A stretch of 64,000 nt of DNA from Betaproteobacteria bacterium. Its GTDB lineage: Bacteria; Pseudomonadota; Gammaproteobacteria; Burkholderiales; Rhodocyclaceae. The notes under the pieces were generated by a model. That model ran no database searches, had not been told where the DNA came from, and was given only the letters and a program-made list of their open reading frames with translations. Shown piece by piece: positions 1-9,558 of the stretch; positions within the stretch are counted from its first letter, which is position 1, and every line of letters begins with the position of its first letter. The position numbers were made by a program, and so were the translations under genes. The stretch is taken from contig JADIYD010000010.1 in the NCBI GenBank assembly GCA_016705475.1, forward strand, positions 294,039 through 358,038. Direction: 5' to 3'.

Positions 1-142
1 GACCGGTATGTACCAGCAAGGTCGGGATGGCTGGTTGATGAGCAGCGAAGGCACGCAGGATGGGTGCCATTTTCATGAAGTTGGGTCGGGCGCCAACTAT
101 GCATATGACGGGGCCGAGTTCGGCTGGCCAAGAATTAGGCAT
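1..142 (-). CDS. wecB: UDP-N-acetylglucosamine 2-epimerase (non-hydrolysing), N-terminal fragment
   Basis: Only the first 47 codons are in the window; the gene runs off the left edge. The translation starts MPNSWPAELGPVICIVGAR and continues with PNFMKMAPILRAF, which is the highly conserved N-terminal block of WecB-type epimerases (hydrophobic strand, then the G-R-P-N-F-MK nucleotide-binding loop). The family converts UDP-GlcNAc to UDP-ManNAc, a precursor for surface polysaccharides. The ATG at 140-142 overlaps the stop of the upstream ATPase gene (ATGCCTAA), so the two are translationally coupled. A wecB homologue directly after the ATPase is a usual arrangement in XrtA/PEP-CTERM exopolysaccharide loci. 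Identification rests on a short but distinctive block. Confidence 0.8.
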   Translation of the reverse strand, partial: MPNSWPAELGPVICIVGARPNFMKMAPILRAFAAHQPAIPTLLVHTG

Positions 143-1238
143 CTGAGTTTTCATTCTTGTTGTGATGGATGGTTACTGGGCTTTGCTGGGCAAAAATCTG
201 CTGCAGTAGTTGCAGCGTGGCACCGTTGATTCGTTCCAGTTGGATCAGGCTTGATTCCAGCCTTGCCAGGCGCTCGGCAACATGCTCCGCATTCAAGACG
301 GCTAGCAGTTCATGAGGAGCGCGAGAATATTCTCCGGGAGTTCCGGATGCCAATGGGTTTGGTTGGACCGAAACCCCGCTCCCGTCATTCAGCCCGTACT
401 GCATCTGAACCTGCGTCGAGCCCCCAATCGTTTCTTCAAAAATTTCTCGGGCAACTTCATCAACATCAGTGACATCAAAACTTTTCTGCTGATTGAGAAA
501 GCCAAACAAGAGCAGTCGGTCACATACGGAATTAATTCGGCGTGGGATGCCGCTGCTGGCTTTAAAAATGGCTTCGTAAGCTGCCGTGGTAAAACTTGGT
601 GAATCCGTCGCGCCTGCATGGTGCAGACGGTGTTCGATATAAGCCTGTGTTTCGCTGACATCCAGTGGACCAATGTGGCAGGCCGCGATTACCCGCTGGC
701 GAAACTGCATCATGTGCGGGCTTTGCAGAATCTGCCGAAACTCTGGTTGCCCGATCAGGAAGCTTTGTAGCAAGGCCTGATTTCCATATTGGAAATTCGA
801 CAACATGCGCAACTCTTCGACTGCACGCGCCGTAAGATTTTGCGCTTCATCAACAACCAAAAGACAGCGCTTACCTTTAGCCGTCATGCTGATCAGAAAA
901 GCTTCCAGCGACATCAGAACATCGGATTTGGCGACATCCTTGGTCCGCAGGCCAAATGCGGCGCCAACCAGGCGCAACGTGTCATCTGCATCCAGTTGAG
1001 TGCTTACCAATTGCGCAGCGACCACCTTTTCCGGGTCGAGGCTATCGAGAAGTCCTCGCACAATGGTCGTCTTTCCTGCTCCGACTTCACCGGTAATGAC
1101 GATGAAGCCCTCGTTCTGGTGCATGCCATACTCAAGGTAGGCTTGTGCGCGAAGGTGTTGCTTGCTCCCAAAATAAAAGGCAGGGTCAGGGTTAAGCTGG
1201 AATGGCTTGCTGGTCAAGCCGTAGAAGGACTTGTACAT
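135..1238 (-). CDS. XrtA/PEP-CTERM locus AAA-type secretion ATPase
   Basis: A 367-residue protein beginning MYKSFYGLTSKPFQLNPDP, the typical start of ExeA/GspA-like ATPases of PEP-CTERM loci (TIGR03015 type). Walker A GEVGAGKTT lies at residues 50-58 and Walker B LLVVDEAQN at about 126-134. A longer in-frame reading upstream (to 1352) overlaps the next gene and adds no conserved sequence, so the ATG at 1236-1238 is chosen. The C-terminal part, about residue 270 on, is low in conserved features. It lies 4 bp after the outer-membrane protein gene and overlaps wecB, so it belongs to the exopolysaccharide operon. The family is thought to energise assembly or secretion at the cytoplasmic membrane; its exact substrate is unknown. 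Confidence 0.88.
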   Translation of the reverse strand: MYKSFYGLTSKPFQLNPDPAFYFGSKQHLRAQAYLEYGMHQNEGFIVITGEVGAGKTTIVRGLLDSLDPEKVVAAQLVSTQLDADDTLRLVGAAFGLRTKDVAKSDVLMSLEAFLISMTAKGKRCLLVVDEAQNLTARAVEELRMLSNFQYGNQALLQSFLIGQPEFRQILQSPHMMQFRQRVIAACHIGPLDVSETQAYIEHRLHHAGATDSPSFTTAAYEAIFKASSGIPRRINSVCDRLLLFGFLNQQKSFDVTDVDEVAREIFEETIGGSTQVQMQYGLNDGSGVSVQPNPLASGTPGEYSRAPHELLAVLNAEHVAERLARLESSLIQLERINGATLQLLQQIFAQQSPVTIHHNKNENSDA

Positions 1239-1242
1239 GGTG

Positions 1243-2828
1243 CTAAAAAATGACCGAGAGGGTGCCGATAAGCGCGTTTTCGGTGTAAGGAGTAGTCGAG
1301 TTCTCAAACTCAGTGCGGCGGATGCTGATGCCCCCCGTTGTTTTTGCGCCAAGTTTGGATGTGAGACTGGCTTGGTACATCATAGTTGTGGCCTTCAGTG
1401 CGTTGCCAGTCGTGGTGCCTGTACTTTGCTGCCGAGAGCCCATCAAATTAAGGCTGGATTGGGCGCTTAATTGATGTGATAGGTTGATACTGAAACCACG
1501 CTGTCGGATGTTATTCGTATTGTTCAACAGGAAATCATCATTGGCTGCCGATGAGGCCAGAATGGATTGGCTCTCATTTCGAGAAAATAAAACAGTCAAG
1601 GTATTTCTTGTCCCCTGCATTCCAAGTGCCAGTTGTTGGCTTCGCTGTACAGTGGCACGAGACGCGAGGAAACTGCTCGTGACCTGAGTATTTGGGGAAC
1701 TTGAAAGCTGACTCAAACCAGCTTGCGCACAAGTATCAAGATCTGGGTAGAGGCTCGAAATTTGACTATTTTGGCTACAGATTTGATAAAAAATAGGATA
1801 AAAAAGGTCATAAACTGTACCAATGCCGACTGTTGCAAATTGATTGGGTAAAACTGATACATCCTTAGTGTCGGAATAGCGGATATTGCTTAGCGGAAAT
1901 CGATGACTAAAGCTGTATCGATGGCCATCACCGAAAAAACGACGTTCCTTGAAGGCCGAAATCTGTGTACGTTCGGTTGGTGTCCAGTCAAAGCCATAGC
2001 CATAAGTAAATCTATTCTCAACGCTCTGCGATGCGTAGTTATTTGACTCTTGGCCGCCACTAACTGAAATTCTAAACTGCGGCACTATCGTATAGATGCC
2101 CGTTACGTATAGTCGCTCTGCTTCCGTTGTACGCCCGCGGCTGTAGTTAGTATTCTGTTGGGTGGCGTTGATAGACCATTTCAAATTTTGAAATGGGGTA
2201 GCGCCACGTAATTGCCCTGCCCATTCCGAAAATTCGATATTAGAGGCAGTTGACGCATTCGACTGAGTGGTTGACCACGAATAACGCAATGAATAGTTGG
2301 CTTCTCCGGCCAATTGCCCACGGATATAGGGAGATATGCGATAGGTTGATGTTTCCGTGCTATTGCCGTTGACGCTAGCATTGCTTGGAGACTGGGCGCC
2401 AAAGGCTGAAATGGCTTGTTGGGCGATACGGCCACTAAAATCAAGATACATCCAATTGGATACCGCCTCAAGCGTACCAAAAGTGTTAAGTGCGTTTTGG
2501 GTGCGATTTCCAATCGATGATGTTGAGTAGAAACTGCCGGTCAATGCGTAGTCGAGATAAGCCTTGAGACGAGCAGTCTTTGCATCGATTCGAATGCACC
2601 GGGTGCCAATTGGGTAATAAATCCACTCTCTCTGTTGTTCTGGCTACCACCCACTGCAACGTTGTCTGTCCAAGTTTCGGTTAGTGTGATACGTGGCTTG
2701 ATACGAAATGCTTGCTCCAGTGTTTCGGATTCATTTGTTGTGGATACTTGGGCAAGAGCAAAGTTGTTCCATACACCAGCCAGGATAAATCCAGTAATTT
2801 TGGCCAAGCCAATGGCTCTATTTCGCAT
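1243..2828 (-). CDS. PEP-CTERM system-associated outer-membrane beta-barrel protein (TIGR03016-like), frameshifted
   Basis: Two reading frames make one gene. The N-terminal frame starts at the ATG 2826-2828 with a signal peptide (MRNRAIGLAKITGFILAGVW, cleavage after ALAQ) and runs through ITQLAPG near 2600. The rest continues in another frame as IRIDAKTARLKAYLDYALTG and on to the stop at 1243, ending in a barrel-like aromatic terminus (GTLSVIF). One base gained or lost near 2595-2610 would join them; this is probably a sequence error, but a real mutation cannot be excluded. The body is rich in Ser, Thr, Asn, Gln and alternating aromatic residues, as in outer-membrane barrels. The start overlaps the tyrosine kinase stop by 11 bp. 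Proteins of this kind occur only next to XrtA-type exopolysaccharide genes; the role may be polysaccharide passage, not proven. Confidence 0.78.
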
Positions 2829-3759
2829 GCCCGCGCCCATAACCATAACCATAACCATAACCATAACCTTCCGTTTTGGCCGTCCGGATTTGATTGAGAA
2901 TCATCATTTTCACTGGACAGGCGTCAATGGTTGAAATCGCCTGTTTTACAGCGGACTGAACAGTGTTTTCCGCATTAACAACAATAACTACTTGTCCCAT
3001 GTGTGTAGCAAGAACCCGTGATTCAGTGGTGAGAAGCAGAGGGGGCGAATCAAAAACGATAATCCGATCGCTGTAACGACTTGCCATATCATCAAGTAGT
3101 CGAATCATCGCGTCGCTTGCCAACAACTCGGTCGCGCGAGAATGGGCTGTGCCACTGGGTAAAATTGAAAGTTTCTCAATACTCGTGCGCAATAAAACGC
3201 CAGAAATATCCAGGGAGTTATCTTGCAAAACATCGAGCAGTCCTTTGCTTGGCGGAAGGCCAAGCATATTCAGTACTGATGGGCGGGCCACATCAGCATC
3301 GACAAGCATCACCGTGTTGTCGAGTTCCATGGCGATACTGATTGCAAGATTGATGGCTGAAAAACTCTTTCCTTCCCCCGGAAGCGCACTTGTAACCATG
3401 ATCAGATTGCCATTGGGGATTGGTGTAGCCCCTCGACCCATGGCATTGGCGATCAGTGGGCGCTTGATGACGCGAAACTCATCTGCAAGCTGACTACGGA
3501 CCGCATTCGGGACAAGAAGGCCAGAGGCTGCTATGGCATCAAGATCCAGACTAATTTGCGGACTGCTGGGCGATGGTGTAGGCAGCTTGATATCACCAAG
3601 CTGCTCTGTCAGTGCCGATGACTTGGTATTGTGAGCAGATAACGTGGGTTCTAATATGGGTTGAGTAATCTGTGCTGCAACTACTGGCTCATTGGGGAGT
3701 TCCACACCGGCTTGGCGGAGTTGCTCGAGGCGCTTAGCTGCTTGTTCAATCAGACTCAT
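2818..3759 (-). CDS. XrtA-associated tyrosine autokinase (BY-kinase)
   Basis: A 313-residue cytoplasmic BY-kinase domain without membrane segments. A P-loop ALPGEGKS lies at residues 125-132 and a Walker A' motif VMLVDADVARP at 150-160; IIVFDSPPLLL is the Walker B-like block. The C-terminus is a tail of five Gly-Tyr repeats followed by GRGHAK, the tyrosine cluster that such kinases autophosphorylate. The membrane activator part is separate: the chain-length determinant just upstream (3763-5333), only 3 bp away. Together they are expected to cycle phosphorylation and control polysaccharide polymerisation and export, as in Wzc-type systems. Matches the TIGR03018 type known from PEP-CTERM loci. 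Confidence 0.9.
   Translation of the reverse strand: MSLIEQAAKRLEQLRQAGVELPNEPVVAAQITQPILEPTLSAHNTKSSALTEQLGDIKLPTPSPSSPQISLDLDAIAASGLLVPNAVRSQLADEFRVIKRPLIANAMGRGATPIPNGNLIMVTSALPGEGKSFSAINLAISIAMELDNTVMLVDADVARPSVLNMLGLPPSKGLLDVLQDNSLDISGVLLRTSIEKLSILPSGTAHSRATELLASDAMIRLLDDMASRYSDRIIVFDSPPLLLTTESRVLATHMGQVVIVVNAENTVQSAVKQAISTIDACPVKMMILNQIRTAKTEGYGYGYGYGYGRGHAK
2837..2868 (-). repeat. Hexanucleotide tandem repeat coding for the kinase Gly-Tyr tail
   Basis: About five copies of the unit CCATAA (plus strand) lie at the 3' end of the tyrosine kinase gene and encode GYGYGYGYGY. The unit is a multiple of three, so slippage would change the number of tyrosines without breaking the frame. Confidence 0.85.
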
Positions 3760-3762
3760 CTA

Positions 3763-5333
3763 TCAACCTCCGGTGGTTCGCTGGGAAAGAAAAGTAAGCA
3801 GTCCCAGGCCGAATGCGTAGGCAAGTACAAGGCCCCCAGTGGCAAAAAAGAAACGGCGAAGGCTTGCCCGTTCCTTGAGGCGGCGCGCTTCATTTGGTAC
3901 AAGTGAAACCGTTCCAAGGACCGGTAAGCCGGTCGCGTCAAGTAAGGATTTGCTATCAAAAAAGACAGGACGAATCTGGCTGGCCGCGAACGCTGCAAAT
4001 AGTCCGCCTGCAATGGCCAAGAGAAGGCCAAGAGGGAATAGCAACAAGCGATTCGGTGCTACTGGTTTGGATGATGAGCGCGGAGGATCTATCAAGCGGA
4101 AGTCCGCCATGGAGACCCAGCTGTGTCGAGGTTTCCAGACATTTCAGCAGAGTCTCGACGCGAAACCAATTGCTCATAATTACGCTTGTCGAGTTCATAG
4201 TCACGATTCAATTGAGCAAACTCTGCTTCCAATTGTGGCTGATTCTTCAAGACGCTCGTGGCGCGCTTGAAGCGTTCTTCGTACTCACTTACCCTGGCTC
4301 GAAGTGATGCCGTATTGGCTTCTGCCTCAGCTAGGGAAACTTTTAATTGCTGATAGACCGGATTGTTGCTCACCGATGCTCCCGGATTGGCAGCAGCAAA
4401 TTTTTTGCGTGCCGTCAGCTCCTGACGCTTTTGGTCTTCAAGATCCTTGATCAGGCGTCTGGTACCAACTACATCCGGGTGCTGTTCGGTATAACGTTGT
4501 AGCAAGGTGTCAAGGTTTCTTTTTTGTGTATCGATTCGGCCATCGATTTCGGGAAGTGAAATGCTTGAATCGGCGCCACTCCCCGCATCTGGGAGCAAAA
4601 TAGGTTCTTCTCCAACAATTTGCCGGCGAAGTGCATCACGAGACTGTTCCGCTTCACGCAATTCAAGCCGAGAACGATTGAGTTGATTCGTTAGTTCGCC
4701 AAGGCGATCCACTCCGCTCCTGCCTTCAGAAGTAGCGAGTTCAATGTTGCGCAACTTGAAGTCTTTGAGGCGATTTTCTGCATCCTCCAACTTTTTCTCG
4801 TAGTTACGAATCTGTTCTTCAAGGAATTTACGCGCTGAATCGGTATCTTGCCGTTTGTCGCCCAAACTTGATTCAACGAAAATGGAAACAAGCGCTTGAA
4901 CGATGCGCTGGGCCTTTGCAGGGTCCGGGTCGCGAGCAGAAATTATGTAGAGATTGTCACGGCCAACCCCTTGTATTTTCAGTATTTTAGAAAGCGAATC
5001 AATCAGCTCATCTTGTTGTGCTTTGTTCTTTATGTTCAGGTCAAGGTCGGCCATCCTGATTAGCTTCTCCAGATTCGGTCGGCTTATCAGTGTGCGGCTG
5101 AGCATCATAATTTGCTGCTCAATATTTGGTTGAACCGCGAGCCCCGACATCAAAGGCCTCAATATGGATTGAGTGTCGACATAGATTCGGGCAGAGGCTT
5201 CGAATTGGTTTGGGATGCGTAGTATTACGCCTGCAGCAACAGCGCCGACAATCCATGCGACAACCATCCCGAGGTGCCGATGTTTCCAGGTCGCGCGCAG
5301 AATCGAAATTGCCTGCCGAAGAATTTCTTCCAT
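3763..5333 (-). CDS. XrtA-associated chain length determinant (Wzz-like), frameshifted near its 3' end
   Basis: The main frame (5333 to about 4110) starts MEEILRQAISILRATWKHRH, followed by a first membrane helix and the Wzz domain (about residues 20-100), then a long coiled coil (about 165-400) with heptad-like EEQIRNYEKKLEDAENRL. Near 4105-4115 the frame changes: SGNLDTAGS is followed, one base off, by MADFRLIDPPRSSSKPVAPN, the conserved periplasmic block before the second helix, a second membrane stretch and the stop at 3763. The joined protein has the normal Wzz/TIGR03007 architecture. The frameshift is most likely a one-base sequence error. It sets polymer length and should dock with the tyrosine kinase encoded directly downstream. 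Confidence 0.86.
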
Positions 5334-5397
5334 CTATGAGCTCAAGTAATTGTCCGCTACCGTAAATCTACGGTAGCGGTAGGTTGTTCCGAGAAGC

Positions 5398-6021
5398 TTA
5401 GAACCAGCTTTGGGGAATAATGACGACGTCGCCGGGCTTCATTTCAACGTTTGCGGAAACGTCGCCATTTTTAACTAGATCCTTGAGGCGAACTCGATAT
5501 TGCGCGTTGTTTTCTGAGGTGCGCAGAATGGTTGCTCTATTTCCATCAGCAAAGTCCGTAATGCCGCCGACGGCAATCATTACATCAAGAACAGTCATTT
5601 TTTGCTTGTAGGAAAGGATTTGTGGCTTGGCTGCTGCGCCAACCACACGAATTTGTTCGCTGTAGGGGCCCACAAATCCTGAGACAATAACCGTTACGAC
5701 TGGGTCACGAATGAACTTTCCAAGTTCTTTTTCGATGTCTCGGGCCAACGTGGTTGGGTCCTTGCCCATGGCGTTAAGGTCATCAATTAGCGGAGAAGAC
5801 ATCTTCCCATCAGGGCGGACGGGAACGCTCATGGAAAGTTCTGGATTTCGCCAGACTACAATATTCAGGTTGTCGCCTGGGCCTATCTTGTAACTATAAT
5901 CAGATGTCGCAGCTAAGGAGGGCGCGGGCGGGTTGCTAGCGCAACCAAGAAAAGTTGATGCAAAGATGGATGCAATCAGAGTTTTGGCAACAATTGCTAA
6001 GTTGGAGCGATATGGAAGCAT
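5398..6021 (-). CDS. Exopolysaccharide export lipoprotein (Wza/EpsE-like, PEP-CTERM type)
   Basis: A 207-residue protein with a lipoprotein signal: hydrophobic stretch, lipobox FLGC with the lipidated Cys at residue 27. A Poly_export domain follows (YSYKIGPGDNLNIVVWRNPE, then VPVRPDGKMSSPLIDD), then a SLBB-like region (IRVVGAAAKPQILSYKQKMT). It ends NVEMKPGDVVIIPQSWF, typical of the TIGR03027 group. It is expected to form or feed the outer-membrane export channel. A 64-bp gap separates it from the chain-length determinant and it is probably the first gene of this exopolysaccharide operon. The 130 bp upstream hold no feature I can name with confidence. Confidence 0.88.
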   Translation of the reverse strand: MLPYRSNLAIVAKTLIASIFASTFLGCASNPPAPSLAATSDYSYKIGPGDNLNIVVWRNPELSMSVPVRPDGKMSSPLIDDLNAMGKDPTTLARDIEKELGKFIRDPVVTVIVSGFVGPYSEQIRVVGAAAKPQILSYKQKMTVLDVMIAVGGITDFADGNRATILRTSENNAQYRVRLKDLVKNGDVSANVEMKPGDVVIIPQSWF

Positions 6022-6151
6022 GGCTTTTATCTCGATCTAGTTGCGGACGGACACTAATGTACGGCGTATCCGGTAGGGCGACATCATAACGGAAACATGT
6101 GAAAAAAATGGATACAGCTATACATCTCCGAGAAGGATTTCACGGATATGG

Positions 6152-7384
6152 TTAAATGCCGTGCCGCAGAGCATCAACAATCTTTACGTTGGTGGCGCGG
6201 TGTGCGGGATACAAAGCCGCGAAAACAGTAGCGCAGAACCCGATCGTAGCAGATGTGAGAACAGGTATGGGCTCAAGCCGGATTGACGCTACGTACCCAA
6301 GATTTGAGTTGGGAGGAGGAGGCATTTCAATGCCGACTAATGAAGCTACCCAAGCGGAAAGGACGCCAATTAGTACTCCCAAAAAAGCTCCAGAGGCTCC
6401 AAGTAAGAAGGTTTCGGTCAAAATCAATCTGAATACTTCCTTTGGCTTTTCTCCGAGTGCGAGCAACGTGCCAAATTCTCTGGTTCTTTCGAAAACGCTC
6501 ATATTGATGCTATTCGCAACGCTAAGTAACACCATTATAAAAATTATCAAACGCAATACGCCGAACTGTGCGTCGTATAGCTTGACAGTTTTTTCATAGA
6601 AATCAGAAAGCTCCCGCCAAGTCATGATTTCGAGATCTTCATCTTCCAGTGCTTTCTTTAGTGTGTTTGCGATCCTTTCTGAATCATTTGTCAATTTGAG
6701 GGTGGTTATTACCAAGTGTACTGAACTGGTATCAAGGAGGTTCTGTGCTGCTGGCAGCGGAATTCTGATAGCTCTAGCATCGAATTCACGGGAAAAACTC
6801 TGGAATATTCCGATAACCTCGAAATCCAAGGTGTTGATGGCTCCTTGGGCCAAGCTAATAACTAGGGTAACGCGATCACCGACCTTCAAGTTTAGCGATT
6901 GGGCAACGCCATGGCCAAGTACAATGCCGTCTGTGTCTGAGTCTGACAGCGCACGCCCTTGGGTATAACGAATAAAGCTGCCAATGCGTGCTTCTCCATC
7001 TGGTTCAATACCATCACCAAAGATGCCAAGGTCTCGTTTTCCGTTATTCAACATGCCAACGAAGTTAACCCGAGAAACTACTTGGTCAACTTCATGAAGT
7101 GAAACAATTTTTTGTTTCAATTTTTCCGACGAAGTAATCATTAGAGACTCGGAAGTACGAGATCGGGCTGTCCAAAAACCGCGTTTGGCTAATTGGATAT
7201 GTCCAGTTTGTGAGTGAATTGTTGCTTCACCTAACTGCAAGAAAATATCTTTGACAAATCCACCGACAATAATCATGCAAGCAACACCGATTGCAACGGC
7301 AGCCAAAGACATCGCGGTGCGCGTTCGCTGCCTTGAAAGATTTCGCAAGGCCATGGATAGCCGAAGAAAAATGGCTGATTTCAT
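6152..7384 (-). CDS. FtsX-type ABC transporter permease (second of a pair)
   Basis: About 410 residues with the MacB/LolC layout: one N-terminal membrane helix (MSLAAVAIGVACMIIVGGFV), a large periplasmic domain (about residues 45-265), then three helices forming the FtsX domain, with FERTREFGTLLALGEKPKEV as the conserved cytoplasmic loop. The start is taken at the ATG 7382-7384, which overlaps the TGA of the preceding permease gene (ATGA), and not 9 bp further upstream. The paired permease and the separately encoded ATPase at 15322-16071 would make a complete transporter. The family moves lipoproteins, lipids or peptides out of the inner membrane; the substrate is not evident. Confidence 0.85.
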   Translation of the reverse strand: MKSAIFLRLSMALRNLSRQRTRTAMSLAAVAIGVACMIIVGGFVKDIFLQLGEATIHSQTGHIQLAKRGFWTARSRTSESLMITSSEKLKQKIVSLHEVDQVVSRVNFVGMLNNGKRDLGIFGDGIEPDGEARIGSFIRYTQGRALSDSDTDGIVLGHGVAQSLNLKVGDRVTLVISLAQGAINTLDFEVIGIFQSFSREFDARAIRIPLPAAQNLLDTSSVHLVITTLKLTNDSERIANTLKKALEDEDLEIMTWRELSDFYEKTVKLYDAQFGVLRLIIFIMVLLSVANSINMSVFERTREFGTLLALGEKPKEVFRLILTETFLLGASGAFLGVLIGVLSAWVASLVGIEMPPPPNSNLGYVASIRLEPIPVLTSATIGFCATVFAALYPAHRATNVKIVDALRHGI

Positions 7385-8631
7385 TGGTTGCACCGCAATG
7401 CGTCCACAGTATTTAAGCGACTGGCTTTTACTGCAGGCATTACGCTTGCAAGCAAGGTGGTGATCAGGGCAAGAGAAAAAGCATCCACCATCAGGGTCGG
7501 GGTGACAAGGATCTCAGCAGTGAAACCAACTTCCATGCCCGGAGGGGGGGGCATCGGAATTCCGATGAAAGACAACACGGTTGCAAGCCCATATCCGAGG
7601 CATAGCCCTACAGCCCCCCCGATGATGCCTAGCATTAGACCTTCTAGCATGAAAAGGCGAAGTATCGCCGAGCGGCGCGAGCCAATAGCCATCATAGTGC
7701 CAATCTCCGTAGTTCTCTCCAGAACACTCATGGTTTGTGTATTGGAAATTGTCAAGACAATTAAGAATGCAATGATCAACTTAATAAGACTGATCTGCTT
7801 TCCGAACAAAGTGATGGTTTTTTTATAGAAATCAGCTAAGTCAATCCAAGGAACTATTTTGAATTCAACTTCTGAAAGGGATTTTCTCAGAGCATTAACC
7901 ATTGAATCGGTTTGTGAGGTCTTATGCAACAAAAGTACCCATACTGTTGCCCCTTCAACACGCATCAGCTTTCTGGCTAAATCAATGGGGAGACGCAAGG
8001 CGTTGTCGTCATACTCCTTGGAGGCAGTATAGAAAGTCCCCGATACCTTAACTTCAATTGCATTAGGGGCACCATTATTTGCAGTGGCAAGCATGATGAT
8101 ATTGTCGCCAATTTTGACGCCAATATTTTTAGCTAATCCTTCACCAAGAAGGACAGCGCGCTGATTGTTCGATTCTAGATTTGCGCCTGTGCGTATGTAA
8201 ACCGCATCACTGATCACGCCTTCTTGCTTAGGCTGTATACCTTCCCCTATGAAACTTGCGGTTGACTCACCAAAACTTATAAGCCCGCTAAAAGACAATC
8301 TTTCAGATACTCCTCGGACATCAGGCAATTTGCCGATTTGAGTCAGTTCCTCTGCATTTCCCTTGAGTAGAAAATTGTACGGGTCCGCTATACCTCTTTC
8401 AAAATAGCCTGGTCGAACGATCTGAATATGACCCAGCTGAGAGCGAATGGCGCCCTCTCTCATTCCATGAAAAATCCATTCGATGAAGCCACCTGCCAAC
8501 ATATAGGCTATCAGACCGCAAGCAACAGTAACGAGTGCAATTGTTGTTCTGTTTTTGTTTCGCTTCAGGTTGCGTAGCGCAACAAGAGCTTCTGTAACGA
8601 TACTTGTCATTGGCGTGACATGAAGCTTCAT
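7381..8631 (-). CDS. FtsX-type ABC transporter permease (first of a pair)
   Basis: A 416-residue paralogue of the downstream permease. It has an N-terminal helix (ALVTVACGLIAYMLAGGFIE), a periplasmic MacB-like domain, and three C-terminal helices flanking LERTTEIGTMMAIGSRRSAI. Both permeases carry a proline-rich periplasmic motif before the last helix (IPMPPPPG here, IEMPPPPN in the partner). The start is uncertain: ATG at 8629-8631 is used, but an internal Met 7 codons later (MTSIVTEAL) is equally plausible and neither has a clear ribosome binding site. The gene is divergent from the ThiF-like gene, with 58 bp between. Two different permeases suggest a LolCE-like heterodimer. Confidence 0.83.
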   Translation of the reverse strand: MKLHVTPMTSIVTEALVALRNLKRNKNRTTIALVTVACGLIAYMLAGGFIEWIFHGMREGAIRSQLGHIQIVRPGYFERGIADPYNFLLKGNAEELTQIGKLPDVRGVSERLSFSGLISFGESTASFIGEGIQPKQEGVISDAVYIRTGANLESNNQRAVLLGEGLAKNIGVKIGDNIIMLATANNGAPNAIEVKVSGTFYTASKEYDDNALRLPIDLARKLMRVEGATVWVLLLHKTSQTDSMVNALRKSLSEVEFKIVPWIDLADFYKKTITLFGKQISLIKLIIAFLIVLTISNTQTMSVLERTTEIGTMMAIGSRRSAILRLFMLEGLMLGIIGGAVGLCLGYGLATVLSFIGIPMPPPPGMEVGFTAEILVTPTLMVDAFSLALITTLLASVMPAVKASRLNTVDALRCNQ

Positions 8632-8689
8632 GTAATGTAGTCAAAGTGATTGTAATACTAACTGGCCGGTATCTTGAGGAGTTCAAAAA

Positions 8690-9556
8690 ATGTTCGATTA
8701 TGAGGCAGCATTCTCGCGGAACATAGGCTGGGTTACTGAATCAGAACAATCGAAGTTGAGAAAAGCTAGGGTCGCCATTGGGGGGCTTGGTGGGGTTGGG
8801 GGAGTCCATCTGTTGACTCTTGCTCGCTTGGGGGTTGGTCGCTTCAATATTGCAGACTTTGACGTTTTTGACATCGTAAATTTTAACCGTCAGGTTGGGG
8901 CGACCATGGAGACGCTTAACCAACCTAAAATTGACGTTCTAGCCGGCATGGCTCGCCAGATAAATCCGGACCTTGAATTGACGTGTTTTTCAAATGGCAT
9001 ACAGGGTGACTCTTTGGAAGAGTTTCTTTGTGATGTGGATCTCTACGTTGACGGACTGGATTTTTTCGCGTTTTCCGCTCGTCGCCTGACTTTTGCAGCA
9101 TGCGAGCGGAAGGGAATTCCAGTAATAACTGCTGCCCCGTTAGGTCTGGGAGTGGCTGTGGTGCTCTTTGGCCCAGGAGGAATGTCATTTGACGATTATT
9201 TTGGCTTTGAAGGGTGTGATGAAACAGAAATGGCAATTCGTTTCTTGGTAGGGCTTTCACCGGCTATGCTGCAAAGAGGTTATGTTGCTGATATGAGTCG
9301 GATCAACCTTGCTGATCGGCGTGGTCCCTCAAGTATTGCTGCCTGTCAGTTATGTGCTGGTGTCGCTGCCGTTGAAACATTAAAGCTGCTACTTGGACGT
9401 GGGGGGGTGAAACTGGCCCCTTGGGGAAGTCAATTTGATGCCTATCGAATGCTCTATAAGAAAACCTGGCGTCCGGGTGGATACAAAAATCCATTGCAAG
9501 TTGTCATGCGGGCTCTCGTGCGCCGGCAACTGCAGCTTACGGCAAAAGTGGTTTAG
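8690..9556 (+). CDS. ThiF/HesA/MoeB-like E1 adenylyltransferase
   Basis: 288 residues preceded by a good ribosome binding site (GAGGAG). The Rossmann nucleotide loop GGLGGVGG lies at 31-38, followed by ADFDVFDIVNFNRQ (about 55-68), the Asp, Arg and Gln contacts for ATP seen in E1-like enzymes. The family adenylates the C-terminus of a ubiquitin-like protein or peptide. Only one CxxC (ACQLCAG, late in the protein) is present, where zinc-binding E1s have two, so the metal site may be absent or reduced. No small ubiquitin-like partner is encoded beside it. The stop codon overlaps or abuts the nitroreductase start, so they are coupled. Genes and fusions pairing ThiF with nitroreductase domains are known; the substrate here is unknown. 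Confidence 0.85.
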   Translation: MFDYEAAFSRNIGWVTESEQSKLRKARVAIGGLGGVGGVHLLTLARLGVGRFNIADFDVFDIVNFNRQVGATMETLNQPKIDVLAGMARQINPDLELTCFSNGIQGDSLEEFLCDVDLYVDGLDFFAFSARRLTFAACERKGIPVITAAPLGLGVAVVLFGPGGMSFDDYFGFEGCDETEMAIRFLVGLSPAMLQRGYVADMSRINLADRRGPSSIAACQLCAGVAAVETLKLLLGRGGVKLAPWGSQFDAYRMLYKKTWRPGGYKNPLQVVMRALVRRQLQLTAKVV

Positions 9557-9558
9557 TG

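Noticed and set aside
2837..2868. Short tandem repeat as a possible CRISPR
   Set aside because: Six-base units without spacers, inside a coding sequence. No CRISPR array was seen anywhere in the window.
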